This document shows positions 20,370-33,200 of a stretch of DNA of 64,000 nucleotides, piece by piece; position 1 is the stretch's first letter, and the number at the start of each line of letters is the position of its first letter. The position numbers were made by a program, and so were the translations under genes. The DNA is taken from NCBI GenBank assembly GCA_964019055.1, contig OZ025207.1:23132617-23196616 (forward strand), written 5' to 3'. Source of the DNA: Anthopleura xanthogrammica (taxonomy: Eukaryota > Cnidaria > Anthozoa > Actiniaria > Actiniidae). The notes below the pieces were generated by a model. The model did no database searches and was not told the DNA's origin. It saw only the letters and a list, made by a program, of their open reading frames with translations.

Positions 20370-23230
20370 AAATTTAGTCTAAGTTGTGCTGTAGTTCAGT
20401 ATGTACTCTCTCTATTATACTATAATGAAACCATGTGGTTACTGGAATTCAAACACCTTGCTTACTATAGTCGACAATGGCAAAAGATTATATGACAATT
20501 TGAACTGGTGGATTTATTGAGGGAAAGGAAGAGATTGTCATTTATTTTCAGAAAATCCATGAGTTCAACTAACAGCAATAATAAATTTCAAGTATTCTCA
20601 GGTCTCCTTAGCTAGCTAACGGTTATCTACATCGCACTCTTCAAAGAGAAGCCCAAGTTCACGCAGATATGCGTCTAGTTTTTATTTATTTCGCTGCTTT
20701 GAAAAACATGACAGCTGAATTTCAAAGTGTGGCTTCGAACTTTCTAGGAAAGGCATCTGAAAAATTACCATAATAATTCAGGAAAATGTATCCCGCTGAT
20801 TTGCACTGTAGAATTAGTTAAAAAAATGCAAATGCAACTTGGTTCGTTAATTCACTAGTACAATACAATACAATATAATATTACTTATTTATACCAAAAA
20901 AGCTGTATTGGTTATCTAGAGTAACTAAGGAGCTAATCGCTAGGTAACACGAATAAATGGAATTACAAATTTTAGGGTGGAAAATGACAATACATACGAA
21001 CTGCAATAATAATAATGTCTAGTAATAACTAGTCTTTTCGAAGAAAATTCAATCCTTCTGAAGATGGCAAACGCTTTGCCGAAACATGTTGAGTAAAAAC
21101 TTCAAGAGTTTACAAAGTGTCGTTTATTATCTTCAAATTGTTATGCGTTTACTTCTTTTAAGACCGTTTGAAAATTTATGAATAAAAATAAGATTGATCA
21201 TGAATGCATGCTTAAAATGAGGTTTTTGTCCTCAGATTTCACTACTAAGCTAATAGTGTATGTGCAGGAAACTCAAGTAAATAAAACTTAACCTTTAGGG
21301 AAAAGGTTGTCAGGGTCTGGAAGAGATGAACTGCATGAGATGTAGTCTAGACGTATATTTCAAAATAAGTTAGCGTAAGGCTTTTTTCTTTTGGGCAGCT
21401 TGGTTATCCTGAACTCGTTCACTATTTTTATTTTTCGTCACTCTAAAGCCGCAAATTGTTACCAAAAAAGTTGAGTTATTGCAAGTCTAAAACCTATGAT
21501 ACACTGATGATAAAGGGAAGCTTTGTGAACTATCAAAAATAACTTTCAAAGAACGCTACATTTACGTTTTCACACTCAGTATAACTCTGCTCCGAGTTCA
21601 GTGAAACATCTGTCGGACATGGCTGGCAGCCGATACTTCTGTTTAAGACACGACGCTAGCTCACTAATTTTTTCGGCAACTTTCTTAGGTATGAGGATAT
21701 TGACCCATAAAAGAAGATAACACGGTCTAGACTAACATACAATGGGGAAAATTTAAAGCAATTCGCACAAATTTTCGAAGGAATTCTTTTCGAAAAGCTT
21801 TTACTTCGATTTTACTTCCGCATAAGCAGCTTCTAGAGCAGCCTGGTTCACCGACGCCTGGAGCTCTTTCAACATGTAGAGGCCACTGCTACTTGTGATT
21901 ACTACAACGAGTACTATACTACTGACATCGCAAAGTCTCTACAAAACTATAGTCAACTACCTGACTGGATTTACTAGCTCAATTCCCTCAGTAATAAAAC
22001 GTTTTGAAAACGAAGTGCCCGTGACGTAGCCGACTATAGCCACTTAGAACGGTTTTCGTATGAGTCGGAAATAATACGGCAAATTCGTAGCCGTACTGTA
22101 GCTGTACCACATCTTATCGTAGCCGTAACTACGCGTTGTGGTGGGATGAAATCCTTGGAAGCCATTTCAATGTTACGACATGTCGTACTGTGTACGAGCT
22201 GTAAGTGAGTACAGTACGTCTCTCACTCATACGAAAACAACTCAATAATATGGCCAACATCTACTATAATCTCTACTTACTTACCACAGATGTTAGTTAT
22301 CTCGATTTTGATGCTGTAGTCTATATTTTTACAACTGAAGATGTCCCATTGGTACCAGTGGCAATATAAATTGAAGCGGCGTAAAAGAAAATTATAGATT
22401 TGCTTCGGGCCTGCGAAGTGATATGATGCAATGCTGAGAAAATGGGAGGGAGACTGGGATGAGTGAGAGGGAAACTGAGCCCTAGCACCCCTTCCCGTCT
22501 CTTTGACCCTGTACGTAACGCAAGCTATCCACATTATCGCTATCTTGAAATCGTAATAGCCAATGTGTAGAGCGTACAGATTAGACGTCTTGCACTAACA
22601 GTTGACGTAAACCTAACCCCCTTAAAAAGACGAGCAGCTGTCACAAAATGAACAACAGAAATGAAAAGAGCACCTTGCCATTAGTAGAGAGGCAGAGTTT
22701 GAGCTCATGACAAGGGAAACAGGACAAATAACATTAAATGTAAAACCGAATATTTTTTAAGGTTTTGTATGGGAAAGTGTTGGCTGACAAGCTCTTGCCA
22801 GGCAGCGCATTTTCCCATACAAATTCTTATCAATACAATATTTGTGTATTTTTATGATATACGCCTTGCATGGGAGCTGAAAGCGGCTTTCATTCAGCCC
22901 GCTTGCACCAGGTGATCTGAGGAAAAGCGATTAGCCAATCAGATTGCGAATTTCGAGCTCAATCATGGATAAACAGAGGGAAATCAAAACAAAACCAAAT
23001 AGCATACAAGTAAAATAATGCTAGGAAAAGTGTCATTTAGCCGATTATTTTAGGCTAAAAATGTTTCTACTTCAAAGAATAGGTTGTCTAGATGAGACTA
23101 AGAATATATTTTCATCGGTTAGGTTAATATTCATGGTTTTTTATTAAAGAATTACCGTTGAAACGATCTCGAAGAAGCTGCCGAAAAGCTTTCTCGATTC
23201 CTTAGCTTAAATTTTATCGACACCCAGAAA
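20370..23230. other. Intergenic, no gene seen
   Basis: AT-rich DNA with a diverged repeat near 22080-22220 (CGGCATGTC/TACGACATG-type arms), which recurs near 26430-26560. No exon-like reading frames with splice signals were found. Confidence 0.45.
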
Positions 23231-23234
23231 CGAC

Positions 23235-23375
23235 CTCTGAGCTGAACAAATTCAGAGCACGCCCAACTCACAGATCGAATTGGAATTAAGCGTGTTAATT
23301 TTTGAGGAGGGAGGAAAACCCTCGAATAATTGATGCCAAGTCCAGTAATCTAACCCGAGAGACCCCAGAGGTAAG
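23235..23375 (-). repeat. tRNA-derived SINE fragment
   Basis: CCTCTGAGCTGAACAAATTC, then CAACTCACAGATCGAATTGG, AATTAAGCGTG, GGAGGGAGGAAAACCC and ATCTAACCCGAGAGACC. It shares its order of blocks with the elements at 40845-41030 and 45085-45255. Confidence 0.5.
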
Positions 23376-23451
23376 AGGGGATCATGGGATTGCATTACTG
23401 CTACACCACCAACAGTCGAGATCATCAGCATACTTGCAAGAGGACAATAAA

Positions 23452-23628
23452 GCTACGGTCACACGGGGCAACATTGTGCGCAATGTTGCAGGCAATCGAT
23501 GTTGCGAGCCATGTCACACGACGCAATTTGTTGCATGCAATGTTGCTGAAGCTAAAAGTAGAAAACGATCCTACTTCAGCAACATTGCCTGCAATAATGT
23601 GCACAATGTTGCACCATGTGTCCGAACC
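23452..23628. repeat. MITE, GTCACACGG/CAACATTG family
   Basis: Inverted arms GCAACATTGTGCGCAATGTT and GTGCACAATGTTGC surround TCACACGACGCAATTTGTTG. A second copy is at 38774-38955. Confidence 0.65.
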
Positions 23629-23630
23629 TT

Positions 23631-23753
23631 AAGGCCCGGTTTAGACGTCGAATTTCACGTGCCGAATCTAATGCAAATGAATTCAAACATTAGGTTTTGC
23701 TCATTTGCATTAGATTCGGCACATGTGAAATTCGACGTCTAAACCGGGCCTAA
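23631..23753. repeat. Near-perfect palindromic MITE
   Basis: AGGCCCGGTTTAGACGTCGA at left pairs with TCGACGTCTAAACCGGGCCT at right; arms of about 55 bases with few mismatches. It directly follows the previous MITE. Confidence 0.8.
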
Positions 23754-24084
23754 GTATATTTGGGGTATAGAGAGATGCTAAAAGCTTACGTTAGGAATGT
23801 GACTAGTTTGTGTGCTCCAATCTCGCTTTTTATTGGCAATTAGACAATAAACATTCTGCATTCGGATATGTCCTCAAATCAAACGACAAATATTTTAAAA
23901 AATTGCACGAACCCAAAATTAAAGTCGGATTATAGCTCGTTGTCTGGGTCACATAATTATCAAAAATGAGTATAAAAATAACCTATAGGATCAAGAGAGC
24001 ATAAATAAACAAGTCTTTTACAACTATACAACAACAAGAATCACAGGTCGCTTGTACTGAGTCTAATCATCAAGTTGACCTCTT

Positions 24085-24547
24085 TACCTTGGGCGTAATG
24101 TTTTCCCATTTCAAACCACGTGTTATTGTCTTGAGAATAAGATTCTTTGTTTGAGTTGTATCCATATTCATGTGTCTTCTCATGCGCAACCGTTAAACAA
24201 GACACGACAAGAATTGAAATGTTGTTTTTAAATTTATTAGCAAACTACGATTAGTACGATTAGTGTCAACTGACTTCCATTTTTCAATTCTGCATAAATC
24301 ATATATTTTAGAATTTTTAGTTTTTAGGATCTATTGTAATTGGGGAAAACCTGTAGTAGATTCCTAGCCTCTCTATAATTTTAGAAAATTACTGAACCTC
24401 TCACTGATTCGTTAATATATTAATTTTTATCTCTGCAAACATCGTTAAGAGTTTGCTAAGTCAAAAAAATTAAATTTAAAAAAAACAAAGAAATGATACT
24501 CTAGGGAATGACACGTGATCTGAAATGGGAAAACATTACACCTAAGG
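24085..24547. repeat. MITE with CTTGGGCGTAATGTTTTCCC ends
   Basis: CTTGGGCGTAATGTTTTCCC at left and GGGAAAACATTACACCTAAG at right, with a CACGTG/TCATTCCC-type subterminal block. Related ends are seen near 39820-39950, 46205-46245 and 53885-53935. Confidence 0.6.
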
Positions 24548-24645
24548 TAAAGGGAAGGAGGTGTATTAAAATAAGATTTAATCATGCTATGAAAAACATT
24601 AAAAACACAGATAAACTATCTTTTGCCATTCATAAACTGCTCCGA

Positions 24646-24832
24646 GGTTATAAGGAAAAAACTGGATCGAGTTGGAATTGCAGTGCATTGTGGATTGTTT
24701 TTAGGGGACGAAATAGACACCATCTTGGAATTGCCCCTAAACAGTCCCACAATGCACTGCAATGCCAACTCGATCCATTTTTTTCCCTCATTCTCGGAAC
24801 GGCTAATAGTAGCCGAGATTGTTCCATCTCTG
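24646..24832. repeat. Foldback MITE at the 3' end of PMS2
   Basis: GTTGGAATTGCAGTGCATTG and CAATGCACTGCAATGCCAAC are near-complementary arms around ACAGTCCCACAATGC. A relative is at 37840-38010. The right end stops 5 bases from the PMS2 stop codon, so the element forms the start of the PMS2 3' untranslated region. Confidence 0.7.
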
Positions 24833-24836
24833 GTTG

Positions 24837-26731
24837 TTAATTCTTATTTACACCAGCAATCATGTTTAGATTGATAACATGTCTCATGGTTGGTCGTCCA
24901 TGTGGGCAATTCCAAGGATGTTCCATCTCACCCATATGATTTACAACCGTTCTCATCTGCTCACGGCTCAACGCAGTTCCCACCATTATCGACATCCGAC
25001 AAGCTCGACTCGCGAACATCTTCCTCACACGAGTAGGTCTGCACATTACACCAGGAGAATCGCTCAACATAAAAAGCAATTCCTCAACATCCTCAACTCC
25101 AAACGTCCAGTTCTTACTAACAGGAACCGATACCAGTTTAGCTTTCTTCGTTGCCTCGGCGCTCTCATCAATCTCGAACTCAAAACCATTTTTACGGAAA
25201 ATTTCAATATTATCAATAAGAACTGATTCACAAGATGCAGTCAAATCCAAGCTCCTTGGTAGGATTAACTTTTGTGAATTCAGAGAAGTATTTTTCTGTT
25301 GATACTCAAAATTATACTTCTCGTCCGAAGCATGTTGGTCAATAATAAACAAATCTTCGCCGAGTTTTGTTAGAATAAAACCAAGATTAAACTGCCCCAG
25401 AATCTCCATCCTTGCGAATGATTCTTTGGTGATGTTTTTAGTAAGTTCTTCTTCGGCTGCTGTGTTGTTTTCTGGGGAGATTTTCGCTCGAAAAATACGT
25501 GCTGACGTTTCTAGGTTTTGTTGAATCTTTCTCGAGCTTCTTGCATCTTTAAGTTTTTCAATGTCAAAGTCAATATGCAATGTTTTTCGTTTTTTAATGA
25601 TCTCTTCAAGGTTTCGTTTCTTTGTGTGAATACCTTGCTCTAATGTGGCTCTTCCTTGTGATTCAGAATTGTCTTGAATACTACATTCACCATTTGCCAG
25701 ACTTTTCTTCATTGGTTCTAGAGATAGATCAATGACCTGAAGTTCGGAAACTTCTTCTTGACCTTCTTCACAATTCTCCTTTGCACGCTCGTTTACCTCA
25801 AGATTATTATTTTCTTTTTCTTCTTTGGTTGTCTGAACTTCATCATCAAGTACCACAACTACTGTTGAACTATTATTTGCAGTATATTCAGGCGATTCTT
25901 GCCTCTTTTCACAGACAAAATCGGCACAAGATTCTCCAGATATTTCATCCTTACTTTTCAGTTCTAAGTTATTCAATTCCTCACAGTTTGATATCCTCGT
26001 TTCTTGAGAAAAATTCGTGAGTTTTACTTGCTTCGGTTTTCTGTCTGCCTCTGAGTCGCTTGCTATGGAAGAAAAGGGCCTTTTGAAGCTTTTTAGCGAA
26101 GAAAATACTTGGATAGACAGACTTCGAGCATTTGACACTTGGGATTCATTCTTCTCTCCGTTTTCTGTAGTTTGCTTATCTTTTTTGATAAATGACAAGT
26201 TTAGTTGACTCAGAGGTTTTTGGTTTACTTCATAACTTGACGTTCCAGTGTCAAACATGCTCTTTAAAGAGGACTTTATTATGGCTAACAACAGTTTTTC
26301 TTCTTGCATGAAAACTTGTCGCTTGTCTGGAGTGACGTTGACATCCACGGCATCTGAGAAAAAAGAAAATAAAAAAATATGAATTGAATGAGGGCTTAAA
26401 TTAGAGTGAACTTTGTATCAATGGGAAAAGATACGGTAAGTTCTACACGTTGTAATTGGGTGGATGAATTACTGAAAGAGAATGGGAATCCATTTCAATT
26501 TTACGGCATGTCTTACCGTATACGTGCTGTAAGTCAGTATCATATATGTTTCACGAAGCAGTAGGCTCAGATGGATGAAACTGCCGATATCATTTGAAAA
26601 CTATATCAACCTTTATCAAAACTTCGGTAGTTTCATCCATCTGAGCCTACTGCTTTGGCAGATAAAACAGCATTGGTCTTGATAACTTACGACATCATGC
26701 TCAACCTAATTCAATAATAGTCCCCTTCACA

Positions 26732-26769
<38 letters not shown>

Positions 26770-29700
26770 TAATAATAATATTAATAATAAGACTTTATTT
26801 ATAACGAGGGTAAAAACAATAAACAGTTACAATAACTGATAAACTTGTGGCCCTCAAAGCTAAATATATATTATATATATAAAGTTACAAGATAATCTAC
26901 TTCTAAAAAAATAAAGTTAGAAATTATATATTATGCATTATACTTTAAGGGGAAAAACTATAATAAAATAAATACGGCCTAAAAACTATAAAAACTAGTA
27001 ATAATAATCAGGAGAACTCTAGACAATTCCCTGCGCCATCGTGAAAGGTAGCCATGCCTTTGCATCGAAGGGAGACATGAGGTGACCTTGCAATGATAAA
27101 GACGAGTGAATAATTGTCCAAGGTGTTAAAAAAGGTCTCTATCATTGCAAGGTCACCTCAGGTCTCATTTCAATGAAAAGGCAGGGCTAACTTTCAAGAT
27201 GGCGCAGGGAACTGTGAAGGGGACTATTGTTTATTGGCATTTTACCTCGTTGAAGTGAGATATCCAGCATAACAAATGGGTACTGATGTCGATTAAACAT
27301 GTGATACACCTCATTGACAACACGCGCCACTTTGACTAGGTCACAAGGTCGCTTGTTGATGTAAAAGAACTGTCTGTCAGCAGTGCTTCGACCCAGTCCA
27401 TGGTCCGCCTTAGAAATGAACCCAGTTACTTGGTACAAAGTAGACTGACTGTTTTGGATGTTAAACTCATTGCACTCTTCTTCTGATGGCTTTGTCTGCT
27501 TGAATGGGATCAATGACTGAACCTGTGTAAAAAAATGAAAGACTTTTATGTATAAGACTAAAAAGGGGGTCTGAACTGAGGTTTAAGAACTTAGTAAACA
27601 TTAGCAAAAGTTGGGGGGAAATAGTCCCTCTGCTTTCATGCTCAACTATCCTATTTTTTTAATAAAAAATGATTATTAGATTACATTTATTAATTTACAA
27701 TATAAAACTATCTATCCATAACCTATTAGATAAAAAAAAACACTATATATGACAAATATATTATGTAGAAATTACTTATTTATCTCTGAAAAGGCCTGAA
27801 AAGATATGTATGAAAGAAATTAATAGCTCAAAACACAAATCTAGCTTCTCAGTTTCCCACAATATAAAACTATTTATCCGTAACCTATTAGATAATTTTT
27901 TACCAAAACTAAGTTTAAGAAGAAAAGAAAAAAATATTGTAATATAAAAAAAAATAATTATGCTTAAAATGGAAGTCAAGAGAAAGAGAATCTAAATAAT
28001 GCCTGCTCAACTATCCAATTCTTTTTCTGAACTCAGTGTTATACTGTATCCAGAGATTTCATTGATATTTCCATTAGGCAGATGGTCTACTTAATAATTT
28101 ATAGGTGGCTGTATCAATGAAGGGGCCATACAATAGTATATACAGTACATGTAGGTGGCTCAGATATAGAAAATAGACATCGGATTTTGCCAGTTGCCGG
28201 CTTCTAATGAAATCACTGCATTGTGAGTAGAGTTGTTTTGGGGTATCCTGCACATCCAGGGTTCTCTAGTTTTCCTTGCTCAAAAATAATCAACTTTCTA
28301 AACTGAAATTCATTGTATGAAAAGCCAGTCTGTGGAGATGCCATCTTACTCATTTTCTTATTTTTTTCTCTTTTATTTAGACACATATACTGTATTCTCT
28401 AGTTTGCCCCAAGAACAAAAACTCATTGAGGGTACTTACCAGGAGGGGGCTCAATTATTTACTTATTTATTCGTAATTTTGTTTTTTAATTTAATTTAAT
28501 TTAGTTATTTATTCAATTACAAACCTGTTTTGCCCCAAATACACAAGTAATGTTATCCCTGATCTGGTCTCCACCAGTGGTTGATACAATTGTCATCTTC
28601 TTGCCCTTTCCAATAAGATTAGTACAGTTTATCCTCACACTGCTACTGATCAGGCAATAACCATTCAACACATGAACAAGCTTGACAAACTCTTTCTTTA
28701 TATTGCGCTGAAATTCCTTATGGCGAACTGGTAGAGTTGAGAATAAGTTGGTCAAAGTAACTGTTGTTCCTATTTGTCTTGCACAAGGTGTTTTTGAGAG
28801 TATTCTGCCATTGTGGTCATACTCTATTTTGGTGCCTGCCATCTGGGACTCGTGTTTTGTTGTGACACTCAGATTGCTGGACAAAAAGATTACTTTCAGT
28901 AACAGACAGGTTATGAATAAAATAAACACAGTAGAACTTCTATTACTGACAGCACTTTTCATATTTCTTCTGGGACCTACCAACTCCAGACGTCTGCTGT
29001 TTTCCCTTTCCATCAATCAAATTTACGACTGGCTAAGTTCATTACGATAGTGAGTGATAAACAAATTCCCATGTGAAAATAGCTGTCTAAGCACATGAAT
29101 TCGCTTACAGCTTGATCAGAATGAACTCAGCCCATTGTAAGTTTGATTGATGGAAGCAAGAAATGCCAGAAGTCTGGAGTCAGTTAGGTCAAAGAAATAT
29201 GAAAAACACTGTAAGGGGCCAACCTCAGGGAATCTTGAGGCAGCCACTAAATAGAGGTTGGCTGCTTAATAGAGGTTCTACTGTTTATTCATTTATGCAT
29301 ATCAGGGTTTTTGAAATATTTTTCAGACAATATTTCAGTGGTTGCCAAGTATCTAAGGTGCAAAATCTCAGTTTTAAAGTTAATTGTCAAGTGAAAAATG
29401 CACACTTTCAACAAATATACAAACACTTTGAAATTCAACAGATCTTCAGTGGTGAATATTCTACACAAAACAATGATAACCCTGACCAAAAGATTGATTC
29501 ATAACTAGAATAGTAAGAAAATAGCTTTAATTAACATGTGATTTGATGGAATAGGGATGGAAATTTCATTTGTAATGTAGGTCAGCAAATGGAACCTTCC
29601 TTCCTTAACTTCCCACCCCTCCCCCATAGACAAAATTTTCCAGGTTTACCTCAAAGCACAAAGCGAGCTCAAAGCTTCTCCTCTAAAACCAAACGTTTCT

Positions 29701-30008
29701 ACTGCAGATAAATCAGAAAAGTCTCTGATCTTCGATGTGTGGTGCTTTAGCGTCAAAGCTTCAAAATTGTGTGGCTCGACCCCATGGCCATCGTCCGAGA
29801 CCTCAACCAAATCCGCGCCATTTTCTTTGAGCTTGATTTCAACACTCCTAGCCCCCGCATCTAAGCTGTTCTCTAACAACTCCTTCATTGCCGTAGCGAG
29901 ATTCAGTACAACTTGTCCTGAGCATATTTGATGGACTGTTCTTCGATCTATTGGTAAAACAGAAGGGGCATCTTTACGCACTTCGTCTCCGTCGTCCATG
30001 TTTGTCAA
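24837..30008 (-). CDS. PMS2: PMS2-like DNA mismatch-repair endonuclease (4 exons, 834 aa)
   Basis: Exons on the minus strand: 30008-29650, 28876-28525, 27522-27246 and 26353-24837, with phases 2, 0 and 1 preserved. The N-terminus is a GHKL ATPase: motif [13 protein letters not shown] (E46, N47), motif II DDGHG (72-76), motif [12 protein letters not shown] (108 on). The transducer domain includes [30 protein letters not shown] and [10 protein letters not shown] low-complexity linker follows. The C-terminal endonuclease has DQHA(x)2E(x)4E at 668-679 ([12 protein letters not shown]), SRACRMSI and CPHGRP (from 812), so the metal-binding set looks complete. The protein would pair with MLH1 and nick the daughter strand in mismatch repair. 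Translation could also start at M4. The human protein is of similar length (862 aa). Confidence 0.93.
26549..26662. repeat. Inverted repeat in PMS2 intron 3
   Basis: AGCAGTAGGCTCAGATGGAT pairs with ATCCATCTGAGCCTACTGCT, with further pairing of GAAACT(G/A)CCGA; the loop is about 40 bases. Confidence 0.7.
26720..27224. repeat. MITE, GTCCCCTTCACA family, split by an insertion
   Basis: Left end GTCCCCTTCACAATT is separated from the continuation AATTCCCTGCGCCATCGTG at 27024 by about 280 bases. The right end is GAACTGTGAAGGGGAC at 27224. Removing the insert restores the family consensus TTCACAATTCCCTGCG. The element is in PMS2 intron 3. Confidence 0.75.
26730..27023 (-). mobile_element. Retroelement 3' end with AAT-repeat tail, inserted in a MITE
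   Basis: (AAT)n at 26733-26790 is followed by ACTTTATTTATAACGAGGGT and ACTGATAAACTTGTGGCCCTC. The same order (AAT repeats, CTTTATTTCATGAGGGTAAC, ACTGATAAACTCGTGGTCCTC) is found at 35037-35345, so this is a repeat family, probably the 3' end of a LINE or SINE on the minus strand. Confidence 0.55.
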
Positions 30009-30241
30009 TTAGATCTCCGGATCCTTTCGTAAAGAAATCGGAATTCTTCGTAAATCTATCGGTGCAGCATCGTTGGACGCTTCACGCTTCGGTTGAACTT
30101 CGCTTGTTCATCGGTGACATCGGTGAGCATCGATGTGTAACGAATCTCCGAGATGTTCCCGAAACGTTCCGAATAGTGAACACTGCAAAGCGACGACAAA
30201 CCCTCTACAAAGCTGGAAGCTCCTGTCAGCTTGTTTGCAAC
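30009..30241. promoter_or_regulatory. Shared bidirectional promoter region of PMS2 and NECAB
   Basis: Only 233 bases lie between the two start codons, which point away from each other. No TATA box is evident in either direction. It must hold both 5' untranslated regions. Confidence 0.6.
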
Positions 30242-33200
30242 ATGGCCGAAGCTACTGCAGAAGAAAAAGGAAAATCTATCTTTCTTGATGTAAGTATATA
30301 TTCACGATTAGTCTTATTAACAAGTGTACAGTTTTGCATTTTTTATGTCCTGGTTTGTTTTTATATTGCTCGGTTAACGGCTACTATCTGTGTTTTTTTA
30401 CAGGTATTTAGAAGAGCTGATAAAAATGGTAAGAGTAATAAGCTAAAGCTCTTTGTAATCTATGTTGAGTATTTTCACAGTTCATAAACACCCGAAAAAG
30501 CTTTTATAAAACCACTTCATTACACCTAGAAAACAAATGTTGAACTCAGCTAAGTCAATATTTTTCAAGAGCAAACAGAGAACGGTTTTTAACCCTTTTA
30601 AAAGCTTGAAATTACATAATAAGGCTCATAATTAGAGACAAAAAAATATTTAAGGATCTTCAAAGATTTTTATTGACCATGCACTGGTGTGTTGAATTGC
30701 AGATGATGGAGCTTTATCATGGTCAGAATTTACAGCTTTCTTCAGCGATGGAATTCTTTCCACTGAAGACCTCAAAAAGCTCTTCAGTGATATTGACACC
30801 CATAAGACAAAGTAATGGAAATAATTTCTAGATTATCAATAATGTATCAAAATTCTCAATTTATTTGTCTTTAATGGCAAGATTAATAGAGGCTTTGCAC
30901 CATCACGTGATGGCAGGCATGACAAGAGAAGCACAATGACAGTCTCTCCCCCCCCCCCCCCCCCCCAGCTTGCAAAACTGAATTCTTTCTCATGTAAATC
31001 AGATTAGACCAGATTCAATTGTTCCTGCCTCCTGTCATGGCTGCCATCACCTGATGGTGCAAAGCCTCTATTATATTCACTACATTCCATACATTGAATC
31101 ACTGGTCAAACACAAAGCATTCAGTCAAGGCTGCAAGGTTCAAATTTGAAAAATCCTTTGAAACTACCTTGCAGCCTCAATTGAATGCTTTGTGTGTGAC
31201 CAGTGAACCTATGACAGTATGGAAAGTTGTGAATAAGGGTTGCTCAGAGCATCAGACTTAGTATCATCTCACACAAGCAGGCAAGATAAGATAGATAACA
31301 TGTAGAGTAATTTGATAAATCATTATTATTACTGATATTGAAGACTCCGATAGCTTACATACTATTAATATATTTTGTCTTCTTTTTTTTGAACAGCAAC
31401 TTGGATACTTCAGAACTATGTGGTATGGATAAAGTTTGATTGTTGCTTCTTTACTTCTTTTATTCATTCATTCATCCATCCATCCATCCGTCTGTCCATC
31501 CATCCATCCATCCATCCATCCATCCATCCATCCATCCATCCATCCATCCATCCATCCATCCATCCATCCGTATTAAAATATATTACATGTGTTAAATTAT
31601 AAAAATAATGGATTTCTTTCTTTCTATTATAGAATTCTTCCTGAAGGAAGCGGGGCCATTTTCTCAAGTGTTTTCAGGTCTTGAAGACATGAACACAGCT
31701 GTCAGTAATGCTCTTATGAAGTCTTTTAAGGTATATGATGTAAATTCAACCAATTGAATGATAATTGTTTATCGGTAATTAAAAAAGAGAAAATATATAG
31801 CAAAACATTTTGGAAGTGGTAATAAAATGATGGCAACATGTTCATGAATACAAATAACATATTACATTGAAGATTAAATTAAATGATTCTCTTTTCTCCA
31901 GGATTATTCAACACAGACTTTCATCAACAAATTCATTACAAGATTTTTTCTCAAAGAGGTAATTTAAATATCTCAACAATTTTCTCCTTCGATTCATTTA
32001 CATCCTGTACAGTAAACGTAGTTTACTAAAGGGATTAATAAATACTGTATAATTTTTTACTCAATAAACTGCCACGGCGCTCTTCAAAATTCATAGTGCT
32101 TAAGTTGTAGCACTTACTCGGGGCTCGGGGGCAGCACGCTTATTTGAGGGCAGCTAGCACTCTGATATTTTACTCAAATTTGCGGCGCTTAATCGAGGAA
32201 AGGGGCAGTGCTTAAACGAGTATATACAGTAGTATGTATGTTAGTTACAGCACTTTTTATATCTCTGCAACCTAACCAATTCCATAAATGTGGCATTTTG
32301 GCTTGTGTCAATCAAATTTACAATGGGTTGAGTTCATTTTAATTGAGTGATAATGAAATTCCTGTGCCTAGACTGCAGTGAGCTTTCACACAGGAATTTC
32401 TTCATCACTTGCAATCATAGGCCATTAATTTACATCAAACAGTTGCGTGCTGATATATCTCTGATAACGAAACAATACAGCCAAATTTTAAGGCCCCTTG
32501 GGAAAGGCTCTGCTGGATGGCAAACAAACTTTAAATTACTTCACATCTTGAAATCCAAAGTACTGTATCTGGATATGGGGTAAAAAGTATTTTGCGAAAG
32601 TACATCTTTGATACATATGACATTAGTAATGTTCTTTCAATAAAGGAGGTCCCAATAGGTTTGCCATCCTGTAACAGTCAAAAGTTTATGTCCTTCAAAC
32701 TGCTTATTGGAATGAATTCTGTCCATCATGAATTTGATTGACAGAAGCCATGATTTTAGCACATTGTTAATTGTACAGTAGTTCAATGTTGGTTTTTCCT
32801 TTCAGATTCTTGGTCAGGTTGTCTCTATACAACACCATATTGATGTTGCAGTAGATAAGCTAGATGAAGTAGAGAATGAAAACAGGTAGCATATCATATT
32901 TGATATATAGTCCTTTAAATGTTGTCGAAAAAATTGGTGGGCTGCACAACATTTTTTGTTTTTGATTTTTTAACTCCTACCTCTTATTTGTTGCTGTTTG
33001 TGAATAAGATGAAACACTAATCACCTATGCTTTTTACTGAATTCTCAATATTAACTGAACTCAGACACTTCAACAACTTGTTGTGAAATTGTTTTTTTGC
33101 TGCCATCAATCAAAACTAATCAGTTAGTACCTTTTATATTTATGACATGACTGGCGGCAATGAAAAGCTAAATTTAAATGGTAATTTGCAACTACTGAGT

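Noticed and set aside
23302..23742. 146-codon open frame
   Set aside because: It runs across two adjacent MITEs and a SINE fragment; the opening is due to their inverted sequence.
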